In this document: positions 16,395 to 26,816 of the stretch, piece after piece
Position numbering within the stretch: the stretch's first letter is position 1
Layout: every line of letters starts with the position of its first letter
Assembly (NCBI GenBank): GCA_007695035.1
Contig: REEO01000050.1
Location: 62,001-126,000 of the forward strand
Direction of reading: 5' to 3'
DNA from: Saprospirales bacterium
Lineage (GTDB): Bacteria > Bacteroidota > Bacteroidia > Chitinophagales > Saprospiraceae
DNA length: 64,000 nucleotides
The notes under the pieces: generated by a model
What the model was told of the DNA's origin: nothing
Databases searched by the model: none
What the model saw: the letters and a program-made list of their open reading frames with translations, nothing else
Made by a program: the position numbers and the translations under genes

Positions 16395-16667
16395 TTAAAA
16401 GGATTTTTCTTAATAATTTTGGAAAATACCGGTATGCAGAATTATTATTTTAAATACCAACTGCATAACGACTGCTGTTTGTTGGTTAGTACCTTAAAAA
16501 AGGGAACCTGGACGCAATTGTTTGTCGCTCTGGACAATTTATTCTTAAAACAACAAGACTGGATCCCGAAACGCCTGAATTTCTGACACCAATTGAAACA
16601 AATTTCACCCCCGGTTTATTGAACTTTGGAAGAATTGGTACCCCGATTCAAATATCACGACTGAATT

Positions 16668-17234
16668 ATGACTCTCTATCAAAAATGGTGTTTGAAAAAA
16701 GCCGAAATTAAGGCAAAGAGGCTGAGTAAGTTTTATCAGCCAGGTGCAAAAGTCCTCGACATTGGCAGTGGCAATGGAGCCCTGGTAAAATTGCTCCGTG
16801 AACAGGGATTGTCCGTAACTCCTTTAGACATCCAAAACAAATCGGCCTTTGAAGAAATAAAACCTCTTCTTTACGATGGGGGTAAACTTCCCTGGGAAAA
16901 CCTTCAATTTGATTGGGTCCAAATGATAACAGTACTCCACCACACCCCCAACCCGGAAAACATCATCAAAGAGGCTAAAAGGGTCGGAAAAAAAGTTCTG
17001 ATCATGGAGGACATCTACTACAATGTAGCCCAAAAATACCTGACCTTCTTTGCCGACAGCCTAAACAACATCGAATTTCGGGGACATCCGCATACCAATA
17101 AAACAGACCTGGGGTGGAAGGAGGTGTTCTTGCAAAATGGACTTAAAGTTGACAAGGCCGAATTCTACCGATTCCTGGGAATCTTTGATCAGGTCATTTA
17201 TGCACTTTCAAAGGTGAAGGAGCCCGTTTCATAA
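16668..17234 (+). CDS. Class I SAM-dependent methyltransferase
   Basis: The protein has 188 aa. It carries the Rossmann SAM-binding motif I VLDIGSGNGALVKLL (about residues 27-41), motif II TPLDIQN and post-motif WVQMITVLHHTPNPE. The family is Methyltransf_11-like. The substrate is unknown. It is preceded by about 270 bases with no recognised feature and stands alone on the plus strand. Confidence 0.75.
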   Translation: MTLYQKWCLKKAEIKAKRLSKFYQPGAKVLDIGSGNGALVKLLREQGLSVTPLDIQNKSAFEEIKPLLYDGGKLPWENLQFDWVQMITVLHHTPNPENIIKEAKRVGKKVLIMEDIYYNVAQKYLTFFADSLNNIEFRGHPHTNKTDLGWKEVFLQNGLKVDKAEFYRFLGIFDQVIYALSKVKEPVS

Positions 17235-17380
17235 ACCATTTCTTATTCATAATTATTTAAATAAAATGAGGGGAAGGTTTGAGTCTGCCCCCGCCAGCAT
17301 TTAACTTAATCGATCCTTTGGTAGCTTAATCGGTCCCATAAAAACTAATGGTCATATTTTATCGTTCCATCACAGGCTGC

Positions 17381-17388
17381 TAATTTTG
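17381..17388 (+). promoter_or_regulatory. Candidate -7 promoter box of the VWA-like membrane protein gene
   Basis: TAATTTTG matches TAnnTTTG and ends 20 bases before the TTG start at 17409. That placement supports the TTG start, since no in-frame ATG lies nearby. No -33 element is obvious. Confidence 0.4.
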
Positions 17389-17408
17389 CCATCACAAAAA
17401 TCATCAAA

Positions 17409-19520
17409 TTGGAAGGAATAAGTTTTATCTATCCGGCATGGCTCATCTTCACATGTATAACTGTCGGTATTCTATACGGTTTGCTACACTATTACGGTTC
17501 CAAACAGTTCAGCGATCAGGGTCCGTGGTTTAAACGGACGCTCTTTATATTGCGCACCATAGGAGTGACACTGGTAGCCCTTTTATTGCTCGGCCCCCTT
17601 TTGCGTTACTTTATCACAGTGGAAGAGCCACCGATTTTTATAGTAGCTGCAGATGCATCCTCCTCCATCACCAAGGGCGGGGACAGTTTGCAGATGGTCG
17701 ATATCTACCGGCAGCTCAGTGAACTGGCTGACATCAATCCAGGCAATGTGGAGGTAGAAAAAATTCTATTTGGTGAGGAAGTGCGATACGGCGACCCGGC
17801 AGAAACAAATTTTCAGGATAGAAGCACCAATATAAGTGAATTGCTGGAGTATGTCAACAACACTTACGATGGCAGAAACCTGGCTGGAATGGTCATTGCC
17901 ACCGACGGAATTTACAACAGAGGTTCCAATCCGGTTTACACCCCCATCAGGCACACCTCCCCCATTCACTTTGTGGCCCTTGGCGACACATCGGTCAGAC
18001 GGGACCTCATGGTGAGAAGAGTGCTGCATAACCGCATCGCCTACCTGGATGAGCATTTTAGTGTACAAGTCGATGTAATGGCGCGGATGGCAGACGGCAG
18101 CTCGTCGAATTTAAATATTTACGCAATCGATCCTCAGGGGGGAAGCAATTTGTTACACACAGAGGAAATCACGATTGACCGAAATGATTTTTTCACCACC
18201 TCTGAGGTGATTTTAGAGGCTGGCAGACCCGGACTAAACCGGTATGTGGTGGAGGTGGAAGAAATAGAGGGCGAATTGAGCATGGAAAACAACAGCCGGG
18301 AATTTTTTGTCGAAGTATTAGATACACGACAGGAGATACTCATTCTAGCGAAAACAGCCCATCCCGACCTCGGTACCATCAAATCCATACTGGAGGGATA
18401 CCAAAATTACGAAGTAGATATATACAATATAAACAACTGGGAGGGAGACCTGGAAGATTACGACCTGGTGATCCTCCATCAAATCCCCTCCCGGGCACCT
18501 GCTTCGCGCACAGTTTTGAATCAGGCGGTGGAGTCCGACCGGCCGCTGTGGTTTATACTGGGTGCCCAGAGCGACATTAATGCTTTTAATCAGGCTCAGG
18601 ACCTATTGGAAATAACCGGAGCAGGTGGCGGCAGATTTAACGATGTTGTGCCTTTGGTAAACAGGGACTTCAATCCTTTTTCCATTGACGAGGATCTCTA
18701 CAACCGGTTCAGGTCCTTTGTACCCCTGCTATCCCCTTTTGGGGAATACAACCCGTCTCCCAATGCCAATACTCTACTCAACCAACGCATAGGTCAGGTG
18801 GAGACCGATATGCCACTGCTGACCATGGCAGAATCAGGCAACAGAAGAATGGGAGTTTTAGCCGGAGAGGGGCTCTGGAAGTGGAGATTGTACGAATTTT
18901 CATCTTTTGACGGCACCGATGCCACTGCTGACCTTTTACAGAAAACGGCGCAATTTCTCTCCACCCGTGAAGACGACAGAAGGCTGCGGGTATTTACCGA
19001 CGACAATCTCTACAACGAAAGTGAGGCTGTGGTTTTTGAGGCCGAGTATTACAATGCCAGTCTCGAGCGACTCAACGAGCCCGATGTAATGCTTTCGATC
19101 ACTGACCAGGACGACACTCAGTTTGACTACACTTTCGACCGGAGAGGTGACCACTACATTCTCACTACCGGTCCGTTCAGCCCAGGCGAATACACTTACG
19201 AGGCTGAGGTAGAGGTAGGCATGGAGCGCTTTACTGCAGAGGGTGCATTTACTGTCAGGCCACTGCAATTAGAGGCTCTGAATCTGGAGGCCAACCATGG
19301 ATTGCTAAGGCAGATTGCGGATGAACAGGGAGGAAGCGTTTTTTACCCCGACCAGCTCTCCGATTTGGGTGATATGCTGAGCGATGACCGGGAATTTACC
19401 CCCATTGCTCACAGCACACTCCGCACCAATTTGATCCTCAATCTATTTTGGATTTGTGTCGCTCTGTTGCTCATACTTTTCACTGAGTGGTTTTTGAGAA
19501 GGTATTACGGGAGTTATTGA
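17409..19520 (+). CDS. Large membrane-anchored VWA-like protein of unknown function
   Basis: The protein has 703 aa and a TTG start. Two N-terminal membrane segments (about 8-27 and 43-65) and one C-terminal segment (about 676-695) frame a large extracytoplasmic region. The residues after the second segment (FIVAADASSSITKGGDS) look like a von Willebrand A metal-site DxSxS, and MVIATDGIYNRGSNP like a later VWA strand. The middle contains a glutamine-amidotransferase-like or Rossmann stretch (YDLVILHQIPSR). The architecture resembles uncharacterised Bacteroidota proteins near BatA/aerotolerance-type families. No partner genes adjoin it. Function is unknown. Confidence 0.7.
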   Translation: MEGISFIYPAWLIFTCITVGILYGLLHYYGSKQFSDQGPWFKRTLFILRTIGVTLVALLLLGPLLRYFITVEEPPIFIVAADASSSITKGGDSLQMVDIYRQLSELADINPGNVEVEKILFGEEVRYGDPAETNFQDRSTNISELLEYVNNTYDGRNLAGMVIATDGIYNRGSNPVYTPIRHTSPIHFVALGDTSVRRDLMVRRVLHNRIAYLDEHFSVQVDVMARMADGSSSNLNIYAIDPQGGSNLLHTEEITIDRNDFFTTSEVILEAGRPGLNRYVVEVEEIEGELSMENNSREFFVEVLDTRQEILILAKTAHPDLGTIKSILEGYQNYEVDIYNINNWEGDLEDYDLVILHQIPSRAPASRTVLNQAVESDRPLWFILGAQSDINAFNQAQDLLEITGAGGGRFNDVVPLVNRDFNPFSIDEDLYNRFRSFVPLLSPFGEYNPSPNANTLLNQRIGQVETDMPLLTMAESGNRRMGVLAGEGLWKWRLYEFSSFDGTDATADLLQKTAQFLSTREDDRRLRVFTDDNLYNESEAVVFEAEYYNASLERLNEPDVMLSITDQDDTQFDYTFDRRGDHYILTTGPFSPGEYTYEAEVEVGMERFTAEGAFTVRPLQLEALNLEANHGLLRQIADEQGGSVFYPDQLSDLGDMLSDDREFTPIAHSTLRTNLILNLFWICVALLLILFTEWFLRRYYGSY

Positions 19521-19928
19521 CCCTATAATATTACAAAAACTCTAAGTAATGCCCCATTCATACCTTTTGAATTGGAAGGTGGATTTCCCCGCCACAGTGT
19601 TCCATGGACTGAAATACATCCATTTTTTGAAGCAGGGAATTTTGAAGGTATATTTTTTTGGTTGGACCAATTATTCCAAAAAGACACACATTGTCAATTT
19701 AATACCATCAACTAAATTCCTTCACAATCAATACGTGAGTATTACATACCATTCACTCCGCCAATTTTTTCAGCTATGTCGAAGGTAAACACAATCTCAT
19801 TCTTTGATTATTGACAAGTGCGGAAATCTTTTAACATCCCCCAAATCAGAATTCATGCCCTGTCGATTGGAGTGCAGGGAATATCAAAACCATGGATGAA
19901 ACAATAAACCGTTAAGTGGTATTTCCCG
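19521..19928. other. Spacer upstream of paaZ, no gene seen
   Basis: About 400 bases of AT-rich sequence. A 79-codon open frame at 19549-19788 has biased, non-protein-like composition and no start signal, so I do not call it. Confidence 0.4.
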
Positions 19929-19960
19929 TTTGGAAACCAGGCGGGGGTTGCGTACTTTTG
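19929..19960 (+). promoter_or_regulatory. Promoter of the paaZ operon (-33 TTTG, 20-base spacer, -7 TACTTTTG)
   Basis: TTTG at 19929-19932, a 20-base spacer and TACTTTTG at 19953-19960 match the full Bacteroidota sigma-A promoter. Transcription would start near 19967, so translation must start at the ATG at 20005 and not at the upstream in-frame TTG (19930) inside the promoter. Confidence 0.6.
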
Positions 19961-20004
19961 GCCTCCGTTTGAATAACTCGGTAATAACAGAAAAACTGCA
20001 GCAC

Positions 20005-22056
20005 ATGCAAAAGCTTGGAAACTACGTAATGGGAAAGTGGGTAGAAGGTCAGGGAGAGGGAAAGCCCCTTGTGGACGCCTCCACCGGTAATTTGATCGCA
20101 TACGCATCGGCAGATGGGATTGACCTGGCCGACGTTTTGGAATACGGGAGAAAAAAGGGAAACCCGGCCCTGAGGAAAATGACTTTTCAGGAGCGAGGAC
20201 GCATGATCAAGGCTCTTGCACTTCACCTTTTTTCCATCAAAGACAAGTACTACGATATTTCTTACCAGACCGGTGCTACAAAAGCGGACAGTTGGATCGA
20301 TATTGAGGGCGGCATAGGCAACCTGTTTGCCAATGGATCCCTAAGGAGAAAATTCCCGGACCAGCCGTTTTATGTAGATGGTGAATCCGTTCCCCTTTCG
20401 AAAAACAACAAGTTTATCGGTCACCATATCATGGTGCCCAAAGAGGGTGTGGCCATTCACATCAACGCCTTTAACTTCCCAATTTGGGGAATGCTGGAAA
20501 AAATTGCAGTGAATCTTCTGGCCGGTGTGCCCGCTGTGGTAAAACCCGCAACGCTCACCTCCTACCTCACCGAGGCCATGGTCAGGGACATCATCAAATC
20601 AGAAATACTGCCCGAGGGTTCACTCCAATTGATTTGCGGATCGGCCAGGGATATTTTAGATACCGTCACTTCACAGGATGTGGTCACCTTCACAGGTTCG
20701 GCCGCAACCGGACGCATGTTGAAAACCCACCCGCGCATCACTGAAGAAGCTGTGCCTTTTAACATGGAAGCCGATTCACTGAACTGCGCAGTGCTGGGTG
20801 AAGACGCCGTTCCGGGCACCGAAGAATTCGACCTTTTTGTCAAAGAAGTGAGAAGAGAAATGACCGTGAAGTGCGGACAAAAATGTACCGCCATACGGAG
20901 GATCATCGTACCGGAAAAGCTGATAGAAGACGTACAATTACACCTCAGCAAGCAACTTAAAAAAACTATCATTGGTGACCCGCGGGTCGAAGGTGTGCGA
21001 ATGGGCGCGCTGGCCGGGAAAGAACAGGTAGAAGAAGTCAGGGAGCGCATTGCTGAACTCACCAAATCGGGCAATATCGTCTTTGGTGACCCCTTTAAAT
21101 TTGAAGTCAAGGGAGCAGATCCGGAAAAGGGAGCTTTCCTATCCCCTGTTTTGCTGGTCGATAAAGATCCACTCAACAACTCCGCACCACACGAGGTGGA
21201 GGCATTCGGACCGGTCAGTACCATTATGCCCTACAAAAATCTGGACGAGGCGATTCAAATTTCCAAGCTCGGCAAGGGATCTCTCTGCAGTTCAATTGCC
21301 ACCTACGACGACAATGTCGCCCGCGACTACACCCTGGGAGCGGCCACCCATCACGGTCGAATACTCATTTTTAACCGCGATTGTGCACGGGAGAGCACGG
21401 GACACGGATCTCCTCTACCACTTCTGGTACACGGAGGCCCGGGACGCGCCGGAGGAGGTGAGGAAATGGGCGGTATCAGGGGGGTTAAGCACTACCTGCA
21501 GCGATGCGCCATTCAGGGTACACCGACAACCATTTCGGAAATCACCCAGCAGTATCAAGTGGGCGGAAAGTTCAAAGATCCCGGACAGCACTTGTTTAGA
21601 AAGCATTTTGAGGAATTGGAAGTGGGTGAAACAGTGATTACGCACAAGCGCACCATTACCGAAGCCGACATCATCAATTTTGCCAATGTCAGTTGGGACC
21701 ATTTTTACGCACATACTGATGAAACAGCCCTGGACGAGACCATTTTTGAAAAAAGGGTGGCTCACGGATACTTCATTCTTTCTGCCGCAGCAGGACTTTT
21801 TGTCGATCCCGCCAAAGGTCCCGTTTTACTTAATTACGGCATAGAGGAATGTAGATTTACCAAGCCCGTTTACGCGGGAATGACCATCGGCGTCAAACTC
21901 ACGGTTAAAGAAAAAGTGGATCAGGAGAAGCGATCGGATGACGACATTGCAAAAGGAATTGTAAAATACCTCGTGGAGGTTTACGACGAGACGGATGAGA
22001 CCGTAGCACTGGCCACCATTCTCACCATGGTAAAAAAACTGGACCAGGAGTCCTGA
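20005..22056 (+). CDS. paaZ: Bifunctional oxepin-CoA hydrolase / 3-oxo-5,6-dehydrosuberyl-CoA semialdehyde dehydrogenase (PaaZ)
   Basis: The protein has 683 aa from the ATG at 20005, matching PaaZ (about 680). The N-terminal aldehyde dehydrogenase domain (1-510) has [25 protein letters not shown], the NMEADSLN glutamate region and catalytic Cys in [10 protein letters not shown]. The C-terminal MaoC-type hot-dog hydratase domain (from about 535) has [10 protein letters not shown] and [10 protein letters not shown], the family's Asp/His site. PaaZ opens the oxepin-CoA ring in phenylacetate breakdown and oxidises the aldehyde with NADP+. Other paa genes are absent here; an enoyl-CoA hydratase and an E1 follow within 17 and 25 bases. 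Confidence 0.9.
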   Translation: MQKLGNYVMGKWVEGQGEGKPLVDASTGNLIAYASADGIDLADVLEYGRKKGNPALRKMTFQERGRMIKALALHLFSIKDKYYDISYQTGATKADSWIDIEGGIGNLFANGSLRRKFPDQPFYVDGESVPLSKNNKFIGHHIMVPKEGVAIHINAFNFPIWGMLEKIAVNLLAGVPAVVKPATLTSYLTEAMVRDIIKSEILPEGSLQLICGSARDILDTVTSQDVVTFTGSAATGRMLKTHPRITEEAVPFNMEADSLNCAVLGEDAVPGTEEFDLFVKEVRREMTVKCGQKCTAIRRIIVPEKLIEDVQLHLSKQLKKTIIGDPRVEGVRMGALAGKEQVEEVRERIAELTKSGNIVFGDPFKFEVKGADPEKGAFLSPVLLVDKDPLNNSAPHEVEAFGPVSTIMPYKNLDEAIQISKLGKGSLCSSIATYDDNVARDYTLGAATHHGRILIFNRDCARESTGHGSPLPLLVHGGPGRAGGGEEMGGIRGVKHYLQRCAIQGTPTTISEITQQYQVGGKFKDPGQHLFRKHFEELEVGETVITHKRTITEADIINFANVSWDHFYAHTDETALDETIFEKRVAHGYFILSAAAGLFVDPAKGPVLLNYGIEECRFTKPVYAGMTIGVKLTVKEKVDQEKRSDDDIAKGIVKYLVEVYDETDETVALATILTMVKKLDQES

Positions 22057-22073
22057 AAAATCATATAAAAAAC

Positions 22074-22862
22074 ATGAGTAAAAAACAATCTATACCTTAC
22101 GTAGAGACTAAAATAGACCGCGGGGTGGCGGTCATTGAATTTTTCCATCCCTCTCACAACGCCCTGCCCGGCGACATTTTGGCTAAACTCTCCGAGCAAA
22201 TACTGAAGGCCGGGAGAATGGAAGAGGTGATGGTCATTTTGCTGAAAAGCGGTGGAGACCGAACCTTTTGCGCAGGCGCCAGTTTTGACGAACTCATTGC
22301 GATCGAAGACGGCGTTAACGGAAAAAAGTTTTTCATGGGCTTTGCCAATGTGATTAACGCCATCAGAAAATGTGGCAAGTTGGTGATCGGTCGCGTGCAG
22401 GGAAAAGCAGTTGGTGGTGGAGTCGGTGTACTTTCCGCCTGTGACCACTGTTTCGCCACCCGCTACGCATCCATCCGGCTAAGCGAGCTGGCTGTCGGCA
22501 TCGGACCCTTTGTGATCGGTCCTGCCGTGAGCAGAAAAACGGGCCTCTCAGCCTTTTCTGAAATGTCTCTCACGCCCAATGAATGGCAAAGTGCGGAATA
22601 CGCCGCACAAAAAGGCCTCTTCAACGCAGTTTTTAATTCCACGGAACAAATGGACGAGGCCATCGATAAATTCCTCGATGAGATGAGGGGCTACAATCCG
22701 GCCGCATTAAATCAGTTAAAATCCATTTTTTGGAAGGATGCGGAAAATTGGGATTCGTTGCTGGAAGAGAGAGCCACGATAAGCGGTCAGCTAGTACTGT
22801 CTGATTTTTCGAAAAAAACCATAGCGGCATTTAAAGAAGCAGCCCGCAAGAAAAAACAATAA
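22074..22862 (+). CDS. Enoyl-CoA hydratase/isomerase family protein
   Basis: The protein has 262 aa with the crotonase fold. It shows the oxyanion-hole segments TFCAGASFDELIA and GRVQGKAVGGGVGVLSACD, and a helical C-terminus (NPAALNQLKSIFW). At the usual catalytic Glu positions I see RLSELAVGIGP; the second glutamate of classical hydratases is less clear, so isomerase or methylglutaconyl-CoA hydratase-type activity cannot be excluded. It lies in an operon between paaZ and the E1 gene, consistent with beta-oxidation-like steps in aromatic or branched-chain acid catabolism. Confidence 0.85.
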   Translation: MSKKQSIPYVETKIDRGVAVIEFFHPSHNALPGDILAKLSEQILKAGRMEEVMVILLKSGGDRTFCAGASFDELIAIEDGVNGKKFFMGFANVINAIRKCGKLVIGRVQGKAVGGGVGVLSACDHCFATRYASIRLSELAVGIGPFVIGPAVSRKTGLSAFSEMSLTPNEWQSAEYAAQKGLFNAVFNSTEQMDEAIDKFLDEMRGYNPAALNQLKSIFWKDAENWDSLLEERATISGQLVLSDFSKKTIAAFKEAARKKKQ

Positions 22863-22887
22863 ACCTTAATCTTCAGAACATTTTTCC

Positions 22888-24978
22888 ATGCCTAGCAAAA
22901 CAGTCAATAAAAAGAAAAACAAGGACACTCGATTGGATTCCAAAATCATGCTGGAGGCCTTCAGGTTGATGAGTACTTCCAAGTCCATAACCGATATTTA
23001 CGAGGAAAACTTCAAGTTGGTGTCCAAGTACGTGCACGCTACTTCCAGAGGCCACGAAGCCATACAACTGGCCGTTGGTATGCAGCTTTTGCCTCAGGAC
23101 TACCTCTCAGCCTATTACAGAGATGAATCTATACTGCTGGGCATCGGCATGGAACCCCGCGAGCTCATGCTTCAGCTCATGGCAAAAAAAACCGATCCTT
23201 TTTCAGGAGGCAGAACTTACTACAGCCACCCTTCACTGCGCCGGGATGACATGCCCAAAATCCCCCATCAATCCTCTGCAACAGGTATGCAGGCGATTCC
23301 AACCACGGGTGTGGCCCTCGGTTTTCAATACAAAGAACAGGTGGGACTAACGGATGACTATGCTGATGAAAAACCTGTAGTTGTATGTTCACTGGGTGAT
23401 GCTTCCATAACGGAGGGCGAGGTATCCGAGGCTTTTCAAATGGCGGCACTGCGCCAGCTCCCCATTTTGTATCTCGTCCAGGACAACGAATGGGATATCT
23501 CCGCCAATGCAGCAGAAACACGAGCCCAGGATGCCTTTGAATTTGCCGCAGGATTTAAAGGGCTGGAGGCGATTTCCATAGACGGTTCTGATTTTGTGGA
23601 ATCCTACACCACGGTCCGCCAGGTGATAGAAAAAGTTCGCAAAGAGCGGCGCCCCTTCCTCATTCATGCTAAAGTACCCCTGCTTAACCACCACACGTCG
23701 GGAGTCCGCAAGGAGTGGTATCGGGATGATTTGGATGAACATATGCTACGTGACCCCTACCCTAAATTGAGAAAAATGCTTAGCGGGTACGGTTTTGAAG
23801 AGGAAGAACTCCAAAAAATCGAATTGGAGAGCTGGGCTAAGGTAAGGGAAGATTTTCAGGAGGCATTGAGCGCACCGGACCCGAGGCCGGAAGACCTTTT
23901 TACCCACGATTTTGCCCCCACACCGGTTACCGAAGAGACCGGGGACCGTGCACCTGCCGGAAATGAGCAAAAAGTGATGGTTGACTGTGCCCTGTTTGCC
24001 ATTCAAGAGTTGATGCAGGATAACAAAGACTGTCTCTTGTACGGACAGGATGTGGGTGGAAGACTCGGGGGCGTTTTTCGGGAGGCGGCCACCCTTGCGC
24101 AAAAATTCGGGGACGAAAGGGTTTTCAACACGCCCATTCAGGAGGCCTTCATCGTGGGAAGCACCGTAGGCATGTCGGCAGTCGGGCTGAAACCTATAGT
24201 CGAAGTGCAATTTGCCGATTACATTTGGCCGGGGCTTAACCAATTATTCACTGAAGTCAGCCGGTCCTGTTATCTGACGGAAGGAAAATGGCCCGTCAAT
24301 ATGATCTTGCGGGTACCCATTGGTGCCTACGGAAGCGGAGGCCCCTACCACTCTTCCAGCGTCGAATCCGTACTCGCCAACATACGTGGCATTAAAGTGG
24401 TGTATCCAAGTACTGGTGCAGATCTCAAGGGACTTATAAAGGCCGCCTACGATGACCCCAATCCGGTGGTATTTCTTGAGCACAAGGGACTTTACTGGTC
24501 GAAAGTACCCGGCACGGAGGCGGCAAGGACCATTGAACCTTCCAGAGACTACAAGGTGCCGATTGGAAAGGGAAGGGTCGCTCTCGAAAGCAATGAATCA
24601 GAGAGCCTATCAAAAATCTCCATCATTACTTATGGTATGGGCGTACACTGGGCCCTGAATGCAGCCAAAAAATTCCCCGGCAGGGTGGAAATTATCGACC
24701 TGAGAAGTATCTACCCTTTGGATACTAAATTGGTCTTCAATTCCGTCAAAAAACACAATCGCTGTCTGGTGGTTACCGAAGAACCGGTGGACAATACCTT
24801 TGCACAGAGCGTAGCCGCCAGAATCCAGGAAAATTGTTTTGAATACCTGGACGCTCCGGTACGCACCATCGGCTCGGAAAACATGCCCGCCATCCCGCTG
24901 AATGAGGTGCTTGAGAAGACCATGATCCCTAGTAGTGAGAAGGTGGCTGAGGCGGTAGCGGAGGTGCTTGGTTATTAG
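22888..24978 (+). CDS. 2-oxoacid dehydrogenase E1 component, fused alpha and beta subunits
   Basis: The protein has 696 aa. Residues 20-340 form the E1-alpha, ThDP-binding domain (YLSAYYRDE, HQSSATGMQAIPTTGVALGF, GDASITEGEVSEAFQMAA, then QDNEWDIS where the canonical motif has NN). Residues 365-696 form E1-beta (LYGQDVGGRLGGVF, NTPIQEAFIVGSTVGMSAVG, PYHSSSVESVLANIRG). It should decarboxylate a 2-oxoacid, probably branched-chain, and acylate the lipoyl group of an E2 encoded elsewhere. The alpha/beta fusion is common in Bacteroidota. It closes the paaZ operon. Substrate specificity is inferred only. Confidence 0.88.
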   Translation: MPSKTVNKKKNKDTRLDSKIMLEAFRLMSTSKSITDIYEENFKLVSKYVHATSRGHEAIQLAVGMQLLPQDYLSAYYRDESILLGIGMEPRELMLQLMAKKTDPFSGGRTYYSHPSLRRDDMPKIPHQSSATGMQAIPTTGVALGFQYKEQVGLTDDYADEKPVVVCSLGDASITEGEVSEAFQMAALRQLPILYLVQDNEWDISANAAETRAQDAFEFAAGFKGLEAISIDGSDFVESYTTVRQVIEKVRKERRPFLIHAKVPLLNHHTSGVRKEWYRDDLDEHMLRDPYPKLRKMLSGYGFEEEELQKIELESWAKVREDFQEALSAPDPRPEDLFTHDFAPTPVTEETGDRAPAGNEQKVMVDCALFAIQELMQDNKDCLLYGQDVGGRLGGVFREAATLAQKFGDERVFNTPIQEAFIVGSTVGMSAVGLKPIVEVQFADYIWPGLNQLFTEVSRSCYLTEGKWPVNMILRVPIGAYGSGGPYHSSSVESVLANIRGIKVVYPSTGADLKGLIKAAYDDPNPVVFLEHKGLYWSKVPGTEAARTIEPSRDYKVPIGKGRVALESNESESLSKISIITYGMGVHWALNAAKKFPGRVEIIDLRSIYPLDTKLVFNSVKKHNRCLVVTEEPVDNTFAQSVAARIQENCFEYLDAPVRTIGSENMPAIPLNEVLEKTMIPSSEKVAEAVAEVLGY

Positions 24979-25300
24979 CGGTTTAATGGTTGTGCGGCGA
25001 ATTAGTTGTGAATTGGTGAGTTGTTTTCAACCGCTACCTTGATGTGGCCGGCATTTGATCAATTCCAGGGTATTGTTGATTTGCGCGGATTTTTTCTAGC
25101 ACATTCTTACTCATACATAGGACTCTTATCTGTCACGCCCTGAAATTCCCTGTGCAGTCTCCGTGATATTCGTGACTCTGTGGTGGAGCAAGTGGGTTGT
25201 TGATTGATGGTTCATGGTTGATGCCTATTGGCGGTGCAAATAATTTATTTACAGGATTTTATCGGTTTATTGGGGGTGTGTAATTTTGGCTCTTTCCCCA
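24979..25300. repeat. Degenerate spacer repeats after the E1 gene
   Basis: The spacer contains ATTAGTTGTGAATTGGTGAG (24999-25018), a TTGATTGATGGTTCATGGTTG stretch near 25199-25219 and a CTGTGCAGTCTCCGTG piece also present in near-identical form in the spacer after susD. No gene is credible. From 25301 to 25586 only AT-rich leader sequence of the carbonic anhydrase gene is seen. Confidence 0.45.
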
Positions 25301-25586
25301 CTAGAATACTGGCTTAAAATACCTTTTTTGTGGGATCCTTTGCAATCTTATGGCTGTACAAGAGACTTAAACCAGATTCAGAAATTCATATACAGAATCT
25401 ATCCTATCTCAGCAGCTTATATTTTTCGGTGAAAAAAAGTGAACTTTTCGCTCATTTTAGTTTACCAGACAACACGATTTTTCAAATCGGCAGCGTTTAT
25501 TTTTCGTATCAAATACAAGGATAGATTTTTCAATGCAAAAGGATAATCTGGCCGCTTATTTTTTTAATCATTCAACAAAAGAACTA

Positions 25587-26327
25587 ATGAAAATCATTCA
25601 ATCAATTGCCGGTCTTGCGTTCATACTGTTTTTCGTTTCCTGTGGGGAGCCACCCGCAGATGAATACGCCCCAAACGCAGTCAATGATGATAAAACTTCC
25701 ACAGTGGAGAATGTACTCACTCAGGAGGAACGCGATGCACTCAGCCCGGAAGATGTTTTGGAACAACTCAAAGAGGGCAATCGGCGATTTGTGGAGAATG
25801 ATCTCACACCGAGGAATTTTTCAGCACAAGTGACAAATAGTACCGATGGTCAATACCCTAAGGCTGTGGTTTTATCCTGCCTTGACAGCCGCGTTCCTGT
25901 AGAGCACATTTTTGATAGGGGGATCGGTGATATTTTTGTCGGAAGAGTAGCAGGTAACTTTATCAATGACGATTTGCTGGGAAGCATGGAATTTGGTTGC
26001 AAAGTGGCCGGTGCCAAACTCATTCTGGTCCTCGGTCACGAACACTGCGGCGCTATCAAATCAGCCATCGATGATGTAGAATTGGGCAATATTACCGGTA
26101 TGCTGAAAAACATCAAACCCGCTGTTGAAAAGGTAGCCTACGATGGCGACAGAAGCTCAAATAATGAAGACTTTGTCCACATGGTCTGTAAGAGCAATGT
26201 GAAACACACCATGGAGCAGATCCGAAGCCGAAGCTCCATCCTGAATGAAATGGAACAGGAAGGTCAAATAAAAATCATCGGTGGAATTTACAACATGAGC
26301 ACCGGAGAGGTGGAGTTTATGGAGTAG
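25587..26327 (+). CDS. Beta-class carbonic anhydrase, lipoprotein
   Basis: The protein has 246 aa from the ATG at 25587; an earlier in-frame ATG (25533) would put 18 residues before the signal peptide. Lipobox FVSC gives Cys19. A 40-residue linker precedes the beta-carbonic anhydrase domain with zinc ligands C98 (SCLDSR), H151 and C154 (LGHEHCG) and the D100-R102 dyad. It hydrates CO2 to bicarbonate. Beta enzymes are usually cytoplasmic, so a lipid-anchored form points to periplasm or outer membrane. A decayed paralogue lies 6 kb downstream (32198-32939). Confidence 0.92.
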   Translation: MKIIQSIAGLAFILFFVSCGEPPADEYAPNAVNDDKTSTVENVLTQEERDALSPEDVLEQLKEGNRRFVENDLTPRNFSAQVTNSTDGQYPKAVVLSCLDSRVPVEHIFDRGIGDIFVGRVAGNFINDDLLGSMEFGCKVAGAKLILVLGHEHCGAIKSAIDDVELGNITGMLKNIKPAVEKVAYDGDRSSNNEDFVHMVCKSNVKHTMEQIRSRSSILNEMEQEGQIKIIGGIYNMSTGEVEFME

Positions 26328-26816
26328 TACATAAAAATTGCCCCAGAGGCACTCTCCCCCGTCAAGCTGTTTTACGGCCTGTAGTGGCCTTGTGAATGGA
26401 ATTCCATCATTTCTCTGAATCACGGATTTAATGGGTGCTGCGGAGATTGTGCGTTGAACCCCTATGTCCCGGCTAAATTGACCAGACCGCAGACTAGAGG
26501 AGCCCGTAGGGATGGAATGGATTGGTAGATGGTTGATAGCATTGGCTAGTTGTGAGTTTTTAGTTTTGATTTTTTTTAATGCGTAAGTACGATATATTCA
26601 GTCACATATCTCATTTTTGGGATTGTTGATTTTTGAGGATATTTAGGGCTCTCCGTGATCCACCGCTTGACCAGTTGATTGTACTATATGCATTTTCCAA
26701 AGGCCACTGGGCCATTTTGGTTTCTCCCCCAAAGCGTTGGGAGCCAAAACGCAAAGAAGCAAAGGTGCAGAGTTTTTTTGTGAAATGAGTATATGCCTGG
26801 TTAGAGCACCAGCCAA
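26328..26816. repeat. Spacer with simple-sequence repeats, including one arm of an inverted repeat
   Basis: No gene is seen. The stretch includes GATTGGTAGATGGTTGATAG (26520-26539), related to other spacers, and GTTTCTCCCCCAAAGCGTTG... (26720-26745), which is nearly the inverse of 27310-27340 on the other side of the GxxExxY gene. It is followed by a GCAAAGAAGCAAAGGTGCAGA stretch. Confidence 0.45.
26720..26745. repeat. Left arm of imperfect inverted repeat flanking the GxxExxY gene
   Basis: The reverse complement of this 26-base arm reads GGCTCCCAACGCTTTGG then GGGAGAAAC. It aligns with 27310-27340 (GGCT-5 extra bases-CCCAACGCTTTGGTGGAGAAAC). One substitution and one 5-base insertion separate the arms. 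Confidence 0.6.

Noticed and set aside
16065-16586. 173-codon plus-strand open frame
   Set aside because: It is mostly antisense to porX receiver codons.
19549-19788. 79-codon open frame between the VWA-like gene and paaZ
   Set aside because: No start signal, no family, and composition typical of random AT-rich sequence.
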